Source of the DNA: Agrococcus sp. Marseille-Q4369
GTDB lineage: Bacteria; Actinomycetota; Actinomycetes; Actinomycetales; Microbacteriaceae
Reading direction: 5' to 3'
Length of the DNA stretch: 64,000 bases
Assembly: GCF_018308945.1 (NCBI RefSeq)
Contig: NZ_CP070501.1
Coordinates: forward strand, 1,984,001-2,048,000
Part shown: positions 45,613-54,158 of the stretch, piece after piece
How the letters are laid out: the number at the start of each line of letters is the position of its first letter
How positions within the stretch are numbered: position 1 is the stretch's first letter
Made by a program: the position numbers and the translations under genes
Notes under the pieces: generated by a model
Told to the model about the DNA's origin: nothing
What the model saw: the letters and a program-made list of their open reading frames with translations, nothing else
Databases searched by the model: none

Positions 45613-46374
45613 ATGCGGCTCGCGACCTGGAACATCCTCCACGGGCGCACGCCCGCCGACGCCGCCGTCGACGGCGACCGGCTCGCCCGGGCAGTCGAGG
45701 CGCTCGGCGCCGACGTGCTCGCGCTGCAGGAGGTCGACCGCGGCCAGCCGCGCTCGGACATGCTCGACCTCACGGCGATCGCGGCCGAGGCGATGGGCGG
45801 GGCCTCGTCGCGCTTCGCGCCCGCCCTCATCGGCGATCCGGCGCGGCAGTGGCGGCCCGCGCGCGACGACGACCTCGACGCGACCGCCGACGGCTACGGC
45901 GTCGCGCTCGTGAGCCGCCACCCCGTGCTGCGCTGGCACGTGCTGCGGCTCGAGCCCTCGGCGCGCTTCCGCGCCCCGCTCCGCGAGCCCGGCGCACAGG
46001 AGGTCACGTGGATCCGCGACGAGCCGCGCGTCGCGATCGCCGCGACCATCCGCACCCCGACGGGCGATCGCACGATCGCCGCGACGCACCTCTCGTTCGT
46101 GCCGGGCGTCAACGTGCGGCAGCTGAAGCGCACCCTCCGCTGGCTCGAGGTGCTCCCCGGCCCGCGCATCCTCATGGGCGACCTCAACCTGCCGGCCGCG
46201 GTCGTGCGGCGCATCGACGGCTGGCACTCGCTCGCGCGGCAGCGCACCTTCCCGGCCGATCGGCCGATGGTGCAGCTCGACCACGTGCTGAGCGATGAGC
46301 GGCTGCCCGCCCGCCGCATCCGCGTGCCCAGACCGCCGCTCTCGGACCACCTGCCGCTCGTCGTCGAGCTCTAG
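45613..46374 (+). CDS. Endonuclease/exonuclease/phosphatase family protein
   Basis: The 253-residue protein has the EEP motifs in order: WNILHGR near 6-12, LQEVD near 38-42, THLSF, MGDLN near 193-197 and the final SDHLPL. It uses a divalent metal to cleave phosphodiester or phosphomonoester bonds. The true substrate (DNA, lipid, nucleotide) is not evident, and there is no signal peptide. The start at 45613 begins right at the first motif strand. Confidence 0.88.
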   Translation: MRLATWNILHGRTPADAAVDGDRLARAVEALGADVLALQEVDRGQPRSDMLDLTAIAAEAMGGASSRFAPALIGDPARQWRPARDDDLDATADGYGVALVSRHPVLRWHVLRLEPSARFRAPLREPGAQEVTWIRDEPRVAIAATIRTPTGDRTIAATHLSFVPGVNVRQLKRTLRWLEVLPGPRILMGDLNLPAAVVRRIDGWHSLARQRTFPADRPMVQLDHVLSDERLPARRIRVPRPPLSDHLPLVVEL

Positions 46375-46393
46375 CCGAGGCACACTGGGTGGC

Positions 46394-47533
46394 ATGCGCA
46401 TCCTGGTGACGGCCTTCGAGCCCTTCGGCGGAGATCCCGAGAACGCGAGCCTCGAAGCGGTGCGGCGCCTCGAGCAGGCATGGCGCGACGATCCGCAGCC
46501 CCGCATCGAGCTCGTGACGGGCACGCTCCCGGTCGCGTTCGCCGCCGCGGGGCCGGCGCTCGCGGCGCTCGTCGAGCGGCATGCCCCGGATGCGGTGCTC
46601 GCGGTCGGCGAGGCGGGCGGACGCTCGGCGATCACCCCGGAGCGCTGGGCCGTCAACGAGGACGACGCGCGCATCCCCGACAACGTCGGCGACCAGCCGC
46701 GCGGCACCGCGATCGAGCCGGACGGCCCGGCGCGGCGCCCCTCGGGCCTCGACACCGACGCGCTCGTGAGCGCGATCCTCGCGGTCGGGCTGCCGGCGCA
46801 CGCGAGCGACGACGCCGGCCGCTTCCTCTGCAACCACGTCGCCTACCTCGTCGCGGGCCTGCCGGTCGCGGGCGGCTTCATCCACGTGCCTGCGGTGCGC
46901 TCGAGCGGCACGGCGGGCGTCGGGGACGAGACCGATCCGGGGTCGTCGGCCGACGCATCCGTCGTCACGCACGACGGTCGCGCGCTCTCGTTCGACGACC
47001 TCGCGCTCGCGCTCGCCGCGGCGGTGCGGGCGATCGCGCGCGGCGACCGCGAGCCGCACGACGGGCGCGCCGAGGCCGCCGCGCGCGTCGACCGCGCCGA
47101 CACGATCGTCGCCGCCCCGCCGCAGCGCGTGTACGAGGCGCTGCTCGACGCGAACGCGCTGCGCCAGTGGCTCGCACCCGACGGCGCGACCGCGACGATC
47201 GAGGCGTTCGACGGGCGCGAGGGCGGCGGCTTCCGCGCCGTGCTGCGCTTCGACGCGCCCGTCGACGCGAAGTCCGGCGACGACGTCGACGTCTCGCGCG
47301 TCACGTTCGTCGAGCTCGTGCCGAACGAGCTCGTCGTGCAGCGCGTCGCGTTCGAGAGCGCCGAGGAGCGCTTCGCCGGCGACATGCTCATGACGTGGCG
47401 GATGCAGCCGGTCGAGGCGGGCACGCGCGTCACGGTCGCGGCGTCCGACGTGCCGCCGGGCATCTCGCCCGCCGACCACGAGCTCGGCCTCGGCCAGTCG
47501 CTCGCGAAGCTCGCCGCCTACGTCGAGGGCTGA
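46394..47533 (+). CDS. pcp: Pyroglutamyl peptidase fused to SRPBCC domain
   Basis: Residues 1-215 are a C15 pyroglutamyl peptidase (MRILVTAFEPFGGDPENAS) with the triad Glu83 (TPERW), Cys146 (GRFLCNH) and His164 (GGFIHVP). Residues about 231-379 are an SRPBCC/AHSA1 domain starting IVAAPPQRVYEALLDANALRQW. The joint is open and in frame, with an acidic, Arg-rich linker, so this is a real fusion or the product of a lost stop codon. The first domain removes N-terminal pyroglutamate; the second may bind a hydrophobic ligand. The weak ribosome site leaves the start slightly uncertain. Confidence 0.88.
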   Translation: MRILVTAFEPFGGDPENASLEAVRRLEQAWRDDPQPRIELVTGTLPVAFAAAGPALAALVERHAPDAVLAVGEAGGRSAITPERWAVNEDDARIPDNVGDQPRGTAIEPDGPARRPSGLDTDALVSAILAVGLPAHASDDAGRFLCNHVAYLVAGLPVAGGFIHVPAVRSSGTAGVGDETDPGSSADASVVTHDGRALSFDDLALALAAAVRAIARGDREPHDGRAEAAARVDRADTIVAAPPQRVYEALLDANALRQWLAPDGATATIEAFDGREGGGFRAVLRFDAPVDAKSGDDVDVSRVTFVELVPNELVVQRVAFESAEERFAGDMLMTWRMQPVEAGTRVTVAASDVPPGISPADHELGLGQSLAKLAAYVEG

Positions 47534-48207
47534 CCGCCGGCCGCCGCCGCGGCGGCCGCGGCGCGCTCGACCCACTTCGGAGTCTCACCGTAGCGCTGCG
47601 GCGGGATGAGCCGGCCGGCCGCGGAGTCGTCGGCGAGCTGCCTCGCCCGCTGCTCGCGCGTCGCCTCGCGCTTCGCGCCGAGCACCCACGCCATCGCCCC
47701 GCGACGGTAGGTCGCCGTCGCCTCGCCGAGGAACGCGAGCGCCGCGGGCTGCTCGTCGAGGTGCCGCTGCAGCTCGGGCGGCAGCGCTCCGTCGGCGTTC
47801 TCGTAGGCGTAGACCGCCGTGCGATCCGCCCGCCGCGCCTCGAACGCGGCGATGCCCGCTGGTCGCATGCGCCCCTCTGCGAGCAGGCGCTCGACGTGCG
47901 CGACGTTGACGGCCGACCAGTTCGAGCCGGTCTTCCGCGGCGTCCACCGCTGGCGGCGCGCGTCGTCGTCGATGCGCTGCGAGAGCGAGTCGATCCAGCC
48001 GAAGCACAGCGCCTCGGGCACCGCCTCGGCCCACGTGAGCCCGCGCGGCGAGACGTGCTTCGCGTTGAGCCCCATCCACAGCTCGGTCGCGGTCTCGTGG
48101 TTCGCCTCGAGCCAGGCGCGGAACTCAGCGGCGTCGCGGAAGAAGACCGCCGGGCGCTCCGCCGTGCCGCCACGGGTGCCCGGTTGCGCGTCGTCGAGAG
48201 CGTCCAT
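47518..48207 (-). CDS. YdeI/OmpD-associated family protein
   Basis: The 229-residue protein has the YdeI signature: FFRDAAEFRAWLEANHETATELWMG, then ALCFGWIDSLSQRIDDD and FTPRK-like WTPRKTGSNWS, ending with an Ala-rich tail. Members are small cytoplasmic proteins of uncertain role, some tied to peptide or stress resistance. Its 3' end overlaps the end of the peptidase fusion gene by 16 bases on the other strand. Confidence 0.85.
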   Translation of the reverse strand: MDALDDAQPGTRGGTAERPAVFFRDAAEFRAWLEANHETATELWMGLNAKHVSPRGLTWAEAVPEALCFGWIDSLSQRIDDDARRQRWTPRKTGSNWSAVNVAHVERLLAEGRMRPAGIAAFEARRADRTAVYAYENADGALPPELQRHLDEQPAALAFLGEATATYRRGAMAWVLGAKREATREQRARQLADDSAAGRLIPPQRYGETPKWVERAAAAAAAAGGQPST

Positions 48208-48375
48208 GCGAGACAGCGTGACAGAACTGACCCATATACCACTCGACCTTCAGGTCGCGCTTGACCGCCATGCGGCCCATTCGCCGCCCACTCCCAGGTT
48301 CGAGGTACATCGTCGGGAGCACGGCAACACACCGCAGCGGAGGCACGCCTCCGCCCGAATCAGGATGGACGGACG

Positions 48376-49434
48376 ATGACGAACGTGCAGCAGCCCGGCG
48401 GCCCCACGGAGGACCGGACCACGGTCGGCGGAGCAGCGTCGGGAGCCGGCATGCCCGGCCAGACGACCGCCGGCGGAACCAGCAGTGCGACGAGCGGCAC
48501 CACGAGCGGTGCCCACGCGGCAGGCAGCGGCAGCAGCGGCTCCGGCAGCGGCGGCTCGAGCGGCGGCGGCAAGGCCGACGCGGCGAAGGAGGAGGCCTCG
48601 AAGCTCGGCGGCACCGCGAAGGACGCCGGTCGGCGCGTCGCGGGCACCGCGAAGGAGGAGGCCCACAACGTCGCCTCGGAGGCGAAGACGCAGGGCAAGC
48701 GCCTGCTCGACCAGGCGATGCACGAGGCGTCGTCGCAGACGAAGGCGCAGCAGCAGCGCGCGGCCGAGGGCATCAGCACCTTCGCCGGCGATCTGCGCGG
48801 CATGGTCGACGGGTCGGGCGGCGGCGAGGGCTTCGCCGCGCAGCTCGTCACCGAGATCGGCGACCGCGTCGAGGCCGCCGGCCGCTGGCTCGAGGACCGC
48901 GAGCCGAGCGACCTGCTCGACGAGGTCAAGTCGTTCGCGCGCCGTCGCCCCGGCACGTTCATCGCGATCGCCGGCGTCGCCGGTCTCGTGGTGGGCCGCC
49001 TCACGGCAGGCATGATCAGCCAGGCGAAGGCGGAGCACGACCGCGAGAGCGGCTCGGGCTCCTACAGCGCGAGCTATGGCGCCGGCTCCTACGGCACGAC
49101 GCCGACGGGCGCGTACGGCTCGAGCGGCTTCGACGCGACCGGCACCACGGGCTACGGCACGACCGGCACCGGCACGACGGGCTACGGCACGACGGGCACC
49201 GGATCGTCGGGCTACAGCACGGCCGACTACACGACCGGCACCGCCGGCGCCGGCGTGCAGGGCTCCGCCGCGACGGGCACCTACGGCTCCGGCCACGCGG
49301 CGACCGACGCGCAGACGAGCGGCACCGACCCGGCCATCGGCGGCTACGACGCCGACACGGCCTACCCGGGCGCCGACGAGTCGGGCAGCCCCGCCGACCG
49401 CCAGCCCGGCACGCGGGGGGAGAGCGGGCTGTGA
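48376..49434 (+). CDS. Low-complexity membrane protein, stress type
   Basis: The 352-residue protein starts with a Gly/Ser/Thr-rich region (to about 70), then a helical stretch with KEEA/AKD repeats, an apolipophorin-like helix, one membrane segment near 196-213, and a C-terminal 130 residues of Gly-Tyr-Gly-Thr-Thr-type repeats. No catalytic motif is seen. It leads an operon with a holin-like protein and a DUF3618 protein, joined by overlapping codons. The layout resembles nutrient-deprivation or envelope stress proteins. Confidence 0.75.
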   Translation: MTNVQQPGGPTEDRTTVGGAASGAGMPGQTTAGGTSSATSGTTSGAHAAGSGSSGSGSGGSSGGGKADAAKEEASKLGGTAKDAGRRVAGTAKEEAHNVASEAKTQGKRLLDQAMHEASSQTKAQQQRAAEGISTFAGDLRGMVDGSGGGEGFAAQLVTEIGDRVEAAGRWLEDREPSDLLDEVKSFARRRPGTFIAIAGVAGLVVGRLTAGMISQAKAEHDRESGSGSYSASYGAGSYGTTPTGAYGSSGFDATGTTGYGTTGTGTTGYGTTGTGSSGYSTADYTTGTAGAGVQGSAATGTYGSGHAATDAQTSGTDPAIGGYDADTAYPGADESGSPADRQPGTRGESGL

Positions 49435-49901
49435 CCTCCGAGTTCAACGCCACCGGGCGCCACTCGCCGGAGGATCCCGCGGTGATCGCCGCGGACACCC
49501 CCGCCGAGACGCGCGCGGCGAGTCAGTCGGTCGGCGACATTGTCGGCGACCTCATGCGCGACATGTCGCAGCTCATGCGCGACGAGATCGCGCTCGCGAA
49601 GGCGGAGGGCACGCAGCAGGCGAAGCGCCTCGGCAAGGGCGCGGGCATGCTCGGCGGTGCCGGGTACGCGGGCCACCTGCTCGTCCTGTTCCTGTCCCTC
49701 GCGCTCATGTTCGTGCTCGGTGACCTCCTCGACCACCTCGGCTGGGGAGCCCTCATCGTCGGCGTCCTGTGGGCGATCGTCGCGGCGATCCTCTACTCGA
49801 TGGGCCGCAAGGCCCTCAAGGAGGTCGAGCCCATGCCCGAGACGGTCGACTCCGTCAAGCACATCCCAGACGCACTGCACACCAAGGAGGAGAACCGATG
49901 A
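49431..49901 (+). CDS. Holin-like (Actino-holin/DUF1469) membrane protein
   Basis: The 156-residue protein has a helical start (VGDIVGDLMRDMSQLMRDEI), then two membrane segments (about 75-97 and 105-125) and a charged end. This is the pattern of the phage holin superfamily III / DUF1469 proteins common in actinobacterial genomes, which are not phage genes. The GTG at 49431 overlaps the previous stop (GTGA), with GGGGAGA before it. Confidence 0.85.
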   Translation: MTSEFNATGRHSPEDPAVIAADTPAETRAASQSVGDIVGDLMRDMSQLMRDEIALAKAEGTQQAKRLGKGAGMLGGAGYAGHLLVLFLSLALMFVLGDLLDHLGWGALIVGVLWAIVAAILYSMGRKALKEVEPMPETVDSVKHIPDALHTKEENR

Positions 49902-50539
49902 CCGAGACACCCGAGGAGATCCGCGCGCGGATCGATCGCACGCGCGAGAGCGTGAGCGGGGACGTCGACGCGCTTGCCGAGAAGGTGTCGCCGAGCGGCA
50001 TCGTCGGCCGGGAGACCGAGCGAGTGAAGGGCAAGGTGAACGAGGTGAAGGAGCGACTGTTCGGCTCTGACGACAGCAGCGACCACGGTGTGGTCGGCCA
50101 GGCCGGCCACGACGTCCGCGGAGCGGTCGGCCACATGGGCGAGAACGTGCGCGGCACGGTCTCGAACGCCGGCGACAGCGTCCGCCACGGTGCCGACATG
50201 GCCGTGCGGAAGGCGAAGGGCAACCCGCTCGCGGTCGGCCTCATCGCCTTCGGTGTCGGCGCGCTCATCGCCTCCCTCATCCCGGCGAGCGAGCCCGAGA
50301 AGCAGGCCGCCCAGAAGGTGAAGGAGGGCGCCGAGCCGCTCGTGGAGGGCGCGAAGGACGTCGCCAAGGAGGCTGCGGAGAATCTCAAGGAGCCCGCCCA
50401 GGAGGCGGCGCAGCACCTGAAGGACACCGCGCAGAGCGCCGGCGAGCACGTCAAGGGCGAGGCGCAGGGCGCCGCCAGTGACGTGAAGTCCGACGCCGAG
50501 CAGGCTCGCGACCGCGTGCAGGGGCAGTCCGGCTCCTGA
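49898..50539 (+). CDS. DUF3618 membrane protein
   Basis: The 213-residue protein begins with the DUF3618 motif EEIRARIDRTRESVSGDVDAL, has one membrane segment near 112-130 (NPLAVGLIAFGVGALIASL), and a tail of KEGAEPL, AKEAAENLKEPAQ and AQHLKDTA repeats like late-embryogenesis (LEA) proteins. It overlaps the preceding stop by 4 bases; AAGGAGG gives the ribosome site. A role in envelope or desiccation stress is inferred. Confidence 0.85.
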   Translation: MTETPEEIRARIDRTRESVSGDVDALAEKVSPSGIVGRETERVKGKVNEVKERLFGSDDSSDHGVVGQAGHDVRGAVGHMGENVRGTVSNAGDSVRHGADMAVRKAKGNPLAVGLIAFGVGALIASLIPASEPEKQAAQKVKEGAEPLVEGAKDVAKEAAENLKEPAQEAAQHLKDTAQSAGEHVKGEAQGAASDVKSDAEQARDRVQGQSGS

Positions 50540-50552
50540 TCGTCAGCCACAA

Positions 50553-50590
50553 GATCGAGGCCCCGGCGGAGTACCGCCGGGGCCTCGATC
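50553..50590. terminator. Perfect 17-bp hairpin, likely bidirectional
   Basis: Arms 50553-50569 and 50574-50590 pair perfectly around AGTA between two convergent genes, 14 bases past one stop and 8 bases from the other. Confidence 0.9.
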
Positions 50591-50597
50591 GTGCAAC

Positions 50598-51656
50598 CTA
50601 CGAGGCCGCGGCCTCGCGCACGGCGCGAGCGAGCGCATCCACGTCGTCCTCCGTCGTGTCCCACGTGCACATCCAGCGCACCTCGAGGGCGGATGCGTCC
50701 CAGTCGTAGAAGAAGAAGCGCTCCCGCACGCGGTCGGCGACACCCGCGGGCAGCCGCGCGAACACGCCGTTCGACTGCGTCGGGTAGGCGAAGGAGACGC
50801 CCGGCACGTCCTCGACCGCAGCGCGCAGGCGCGCCGCCATCGCGTTCGCGTGCTCGGCGTTCCGCCGCCACAGCTCGCCGTCGTAGAGCGCGACGAGCTG
50901 CGCCGAGATGAAGCGCATCTTCGACGCGAGCTGCATGTTGAGCTTGCGGAGGTAGACGAGCGCCTCACCGACGCGCTGCTCACCGGCGCGCGCCGAGAGC
51001 ACGACGACCGCCTCGGCCCCCATCGCGCCGTTCTTCGTGCCGCCGAGCGAGAGGATGTCGACGCCCGCGTCGGTCGTGAATGCGCGCAGCGGCGCGTCGA
51101 GCGCGACCGCGGCGTTCGCGAGCCGCGCGCCGTCCATGTGCAGGAGCATCCCGCGCTCGTGCACGTGGTCGGCGATCGCTCGGATCTCCTCGGCGGAGTA
51201 GAGGGTGCCGAGCTCGGTCGACTGGGTGATCGAGACGGCGAGCGGCTGCGCGCGGTGCTCGTCGCCCCATCCCCACGCCTCGATGTCGATGAGCTCGGGG
51301 GTCAGCTTGCCGTCGGGCGTCGGCACGGTGAGCAGCTTGATGCCGCCGACCCGCTCGGGCGCGCCGCCCTCGTCGACGTTGATGTGGGCGGTCTTCGCCG
51401 AGACGACCGCGCCCCAGCGCGGCAGCAGCGCCTGCAGCGCGACCACGTTCGCGCCCGTGCCGTTGAAGACGGGGAAGGCCGAGGCGGCGTCGCCGAAGTG
51501 CTCGCGCACGACCTCCTGCAGGCGCGCGGTGAAGGCGTCGGCGCCGTAGGCGGTCTGGTGGCCGCCGTTCGCTGCCGCGATCGCGTCCAGCACCTCGGGG
51601 TGCACGCCGGAGTAGTTGTCGGAGGCGAAGCCGCGGAGGTCAGCGTCGTGGAGCAT
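50598..51656 (-). CDS. Low-specificity L-threonine aldolase
   Basis: The 352-residue PLP enzyme splits L-threonine or allo-threonine into glycine and acetaldehyde. Typical motifs are FASDNYSGVHPEVL at the start, VFNGTGANVVAL, HMDGARLANAAV, and LGGTKNGAMGAEA with the PLP-binding Lys. The start at 51656 (MLHDADLRG) is set by the family's N-terminus; a longer frame to 51752 lacks support. Confidence 0.92.
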   Translation of the reverse strand: MLHDADLRGFASDNYSGVHPEVLDAIAAANGGHQTAYGADAFTARLQEVVREHFGDAASAFPVFNGTGANVVALQALLPRWGAVVSAKTAHINVDEGGAPERVGGIKLLTVPTPDGKLTPELIDIEAWGWGDEHRAQPLAVSITQSTELGTLYSAEEIRAIADHVHERGMLLHMDGARLANAAVALDAPLRAFTTDAGVDILSLGGTKNGAMGAEAVVVLSARAGEQRVGEALVYLRKLNMQLASKMRFISAQLVALYDGELWRRNAEHANAMAARLRAAVEDVPGVSFAYPTQSNGVFARLPAGVADRVRERFFFYDWDASALEVRWMCTWDTTEDDVDALARAVREAAAS

Positions 51657-51790
51657 CTGCACGCATCCATCCTCGCAGGATCCGGATGCGCGAGCATCGC
51701 CGCGCGAGACGTCCAGTGCCGTCCCAGCCGCGGCGGGAAGACTGCTCGACACACGCGGCGCCGCGGCGCCGCTCGAGGATCGGAGGACGG

Positions 51791-52036
51791 ATGCCCGACA
51801 GCACGCAACCCGGAGACGGCGTCGAGGCGGTCGACCCCGCCGCGAGCGACGCGAGCCTCGGCGCCGCCGAGTGGCCCGCCGGCGAGGCCGACGAGCCGCA
51901 CGGGCGGGCGCAGGTCGCCGACTCGATGCACGGCACCGCCGCGGAGCAGGCCGCCGAGGAGCAGGGGGCTGACGCCGGGGGCGGCGGCACGGAGCGCGAG
52001 AGCGACGACGGCGAGCTCACGCCGAGCGACTCCTAG
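51791..52036 (+). CDS. Small acidic disordered protein (81 aa)
   Basis: The protein is 81 residues, rich in Asp, Glu, Gly, Ala and Ser, with no predicted structure and no Cys. GGAGG precedes the ATG at good spacing, and codon use is strongly coding-like. It ends 10 bases before the photolyase start, so the two are probably one transcript. Similar short acidic genes follow at 53503 and 53910. Confidence 0.75.
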   Translation: MPDSTQPGDGVEAVDPAASDASLGAAEWPAGEADEPHGRAQVADSMHGTAAEQAAEEQGADAGGGGTERESDDGELTPSDS

Positions 52037-52046
52037 CCGCCGACGC

Positions 52047-53396
52047 GTGGCCGCCCAGCTCGTCTGGTTCCGCCGCGACCTGCGCGTGCGCGACCACCCC
52101 GCGCTCGTCGCCGCGGCCGCCGCGGGCGAGGTGCTGCCCGTGTTCGTCGCCGACCCGGCGTTCGCGGGCGCCGGCGCACCGCGCACCGCCGCGCTCCGCA
52201 CGGCGCTCCGCGCGCTGCACGAGGCGACCGACGGCGCGCTCGTGGTGCGATCCGGGCGGCCCGAGGAGGTCATCCCCGCGCTCGTGCGCGAGGCAGGGGC
52301 GGATGCGGTGCACGTTTCGGGCGAGTCGACCCCGTACGGGCGGCGGCGCGACGCGCGCGTCGAGGCGGCGCTCGACGTGCCGCTCGTCGCGACCGGATCG
52401 CCCTACGCCGTGACGCCGGGCCGCGTGCGGAAGGGCGATGGCTCGCCGTTCCGCGTGTTCACCCCCTTCTCGAGGGCGTGGCTCGAGCGCGGCTGGCGTG
52501 CGCCCGCCGAGCGGCCGAGCCCGCGCTGGGTGCGGCGCGTCGAGGGGGAGCCGCTGCCCGAGCCGCCCGAGACGAGCGCCGGGCTCTCGTGGGCGAGCGA
52601 GGAGGGCGCGCGCGAGCGCTGGGCGACGTTCCTCGACGGGCCGATCGACGACTACGACGCCGCGCGCGACCGGCCCGACCTCGACGGGACGTCGCGGCTC
52701 TCGATCGCGCTCAAGCTCGGCACCGTGCACCCGCGCACGCTGCTCGCCGACCTCGACGCGGTCGCGCCGCGCCGCAGCAGGGCGGCCCAGCGCTCCCTCA
52801 AGCGCTTCCAGGCCGAGCTCGCCTGGCGCGAGTTCTACGCCGACGTGCTGCTCCACCACCCGCGCTCCGCCTGGCGCGACCTCGGCGCGCAGCTGCGCGG
52901 CATCGCCTACGACGAGCCGGGCCAGCTGTTCGAGGCGTGGTGCGCGGGGCGCACGGGCTTCCCGTTCGTCGACGCCGGCATGCGGCAGCTGCTCGCCGAG
53001 GGATGGATGCACAACCGGGTGCGGATGGTGACCGCGAGCTTCCTGACGAAGGACCTGCACGTGTGGTGGCCCTACGGCGCGCGCTTCTTCCTCGAGCACC
53101 TCGCCGACGGCGACCTCGCCTCGAACAGCCACGGCTGGCAGTGGACGGCCGGCACCGGCACCGATGCGGCGCCCTACTTCCGGGTCTTCAACCCCGTGCT
53201 GCAGGGCCAGCGCTACGACCCGGACGGCGACTACGTGCGCCGCTGGGTGCCGGAGCTGCGCCACATCCCCGGCGCCGCGGTGCACGAGCCGTGGAAGGTG
53301 CCCGTCGGCCTCGCGCACGGCTACCCGCAGCGCATCCTCGACCACGCCGTCGAGCGGCGCGAGGCGCTCGACCGGCTCGCGGCCGTCTCGGCGTGA
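52047..53396 (+). CDS. phr: Deoxyribodipyrimidine photolyase
   Basis: The 449-residue enzyme repairs UV pyrimidine dimers with light. The N-terminal alpha/beta domain (LVWFRRDLRVRDHPAL) is followed by the FAD domain with TGFPFVDAGMRQL, WMHNRVRM, and the Trp-rich WQWTAGTGTDAAPYFRVFNP. The GTG at 52047 lies 10 bases after the previous stop and has no own ribosome site, so it may be translationally coupled. Confidence 0.95.
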   Translation: MAAQLVWFRRDLRVRDHPALVAAAAAGEVLPVFVADPAFAGAGAPRTAALRTALRALHEATDGALVVRSGRPEEVIPALVREAGADAVHVSGESTPYGRRRDARVEAALDVPLVATGSPYAVTPGRVRKGDGSPFRVFTPFSRAWLERGWRAPAERPSPRWVRRVEGEPLPEPPETSAGLSWASEEGARERWATFLDGPIDDYDAARDRPDLDGTSRLSIALKLGTVHPRTLLADLDAVAPRRSRAAQRSLKRFQAELAWREFYADVLLHHPRSAWRDLGAQLRGIAYDEPGQLFEAWCAGRTGFPFVDAGMRQLLAEGWMHNRVRMVTASFLTKDLHVWWPYGARFFLEHLADGDLASNSHGWQWTAGTGTDAAPYFRVFNPVLQGQRYDPDGDYVRRWVPELRHIPGAAVHEPWKVPVGLAHGYPQRILDHAVERREALDRLAAVSA

Positions 53397-53502
53397 CGAC
53401 GGAGCGATTGCTCAGTCGCGGCCCAGGTGCACGGGCGAGACTCGCTGCAGCGGAGTCAGCGGTGCCGCCCGGCGTCGCCCGCTCGGAGCGAGGGAGATCC
53501 CG

Positions 53503-53784
53503 ATGACGGATGCAACGGACGACGGCCTGCAGCCCGGCGGCACGACCGGCGCCGAGCACGACGGCGGCGAGCAGCAGGTCGCGGCGGAGTCGCAGGACGC
53601 GCTCGACGAGGCGCTCGACGGCCGCTCGCCCACCGGGGCGGAGCGCCCGGTGAGCGGCGGGAACGCCGACCCGCTCGCGGGCTCGGGCGCGCCGGCGGAG
53701 GGCGCGACGGGACCGGAGCTCGGCGGCGCCGGCCAGGTCATGCAGGACGGGGCGAGCGACGACGGCGCCGACGCGCAGCCCTGA
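53503..53784 (+). CDS. Small acidic disordered protein (93 aa)
   Basis: The 93-residue protein starts MTDATDDGLQPGG and is rich in Gly, Ala, Asp, Glu with no hydrophobic core. GGGAGA lies before the ATG. It resembles the 81- and 60-residue neighbours in composition and in starting motifs, without clear similarity that would prove common descent. Confidence 0.72.
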   Translation: MTDATDDGLQPGGTTGAEHDGGEQQVAAESQDALDEALDGRSPTGAERPVSGGNADPLAGSGAPAEGATGPELGGAGQVMQDGASDDGADAQP

Positions 53785-53909
53785 GGCGGGCGAACCCGCG
53801 GAACTCCTCACGCGCTCCACAGTCCCTCACCAGGTTGGGGTACGAGACTGAGCGATGCGGAACCAGCGGCGCCAGCCGGTGCCGCCCGCGCAGCTGGAAG
53901 GAGTTCCAG

Positions 53910-54092
53910 ATGACGGACGCGCCCCAGACAGGTTCGATGACCGCGATCCCGGAGGAGGCTCACGCCATCCCTCCGGTGGGCGAGGGGATCGAGCCCAAGG
54001 GCGACGCCGATGTGCCCGGCACGACGCGGCACCTCGATGCCGGCGAGCAGCCGCCCGGCGGCCTCCCGCAGCAGGCGGACCCGCTCGGCTGA
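53910..54092 (+). CDS. Small acidic disordered protein (60 aa)
   Basis: The 60-residue protein starts MTDAPQTGSMTAIPEE and is rich in Pro, Gly, Glu. GGAAGGAG at 7 bases is a strong ribosome site. The stop is followed by a near-perfect 20-bp hairpin. It starts MTDA, like the 93-residue gene. Confidence 0.72.
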   Translation: MTDAPQTGSMTAIPEEAHAIPPVGEGIEPKGDADVPGTTRHLDAGEQPPGGLPQQADPLG

Positions 54093-54101
54093 CGTCGCGA
54101 A

Positions 54102-54145
54102 GAGGGCCCGCCCACGAGTCGCAGTCGACTCGCGGGCGGGCCCTC
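54102..54145. terminator. Long hairpin between convergent genes
   Basis: Twenty-base arms at 54102-54121 and 54126-54145 pair with one mismatch around CAGT. It lies after the 60-residue gene and just past the ABC permease stop on the other strand. Confidence 0.88.
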
Positions 54146-54158
54146 TCGCTGCGCGCGG

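Noticed and set aside
49431-49901. Prophage suggested by a holin-like gene
   Set aside because: This family is a common chromosomal membrane protein in actinobacteria, and no other phage gene is near.
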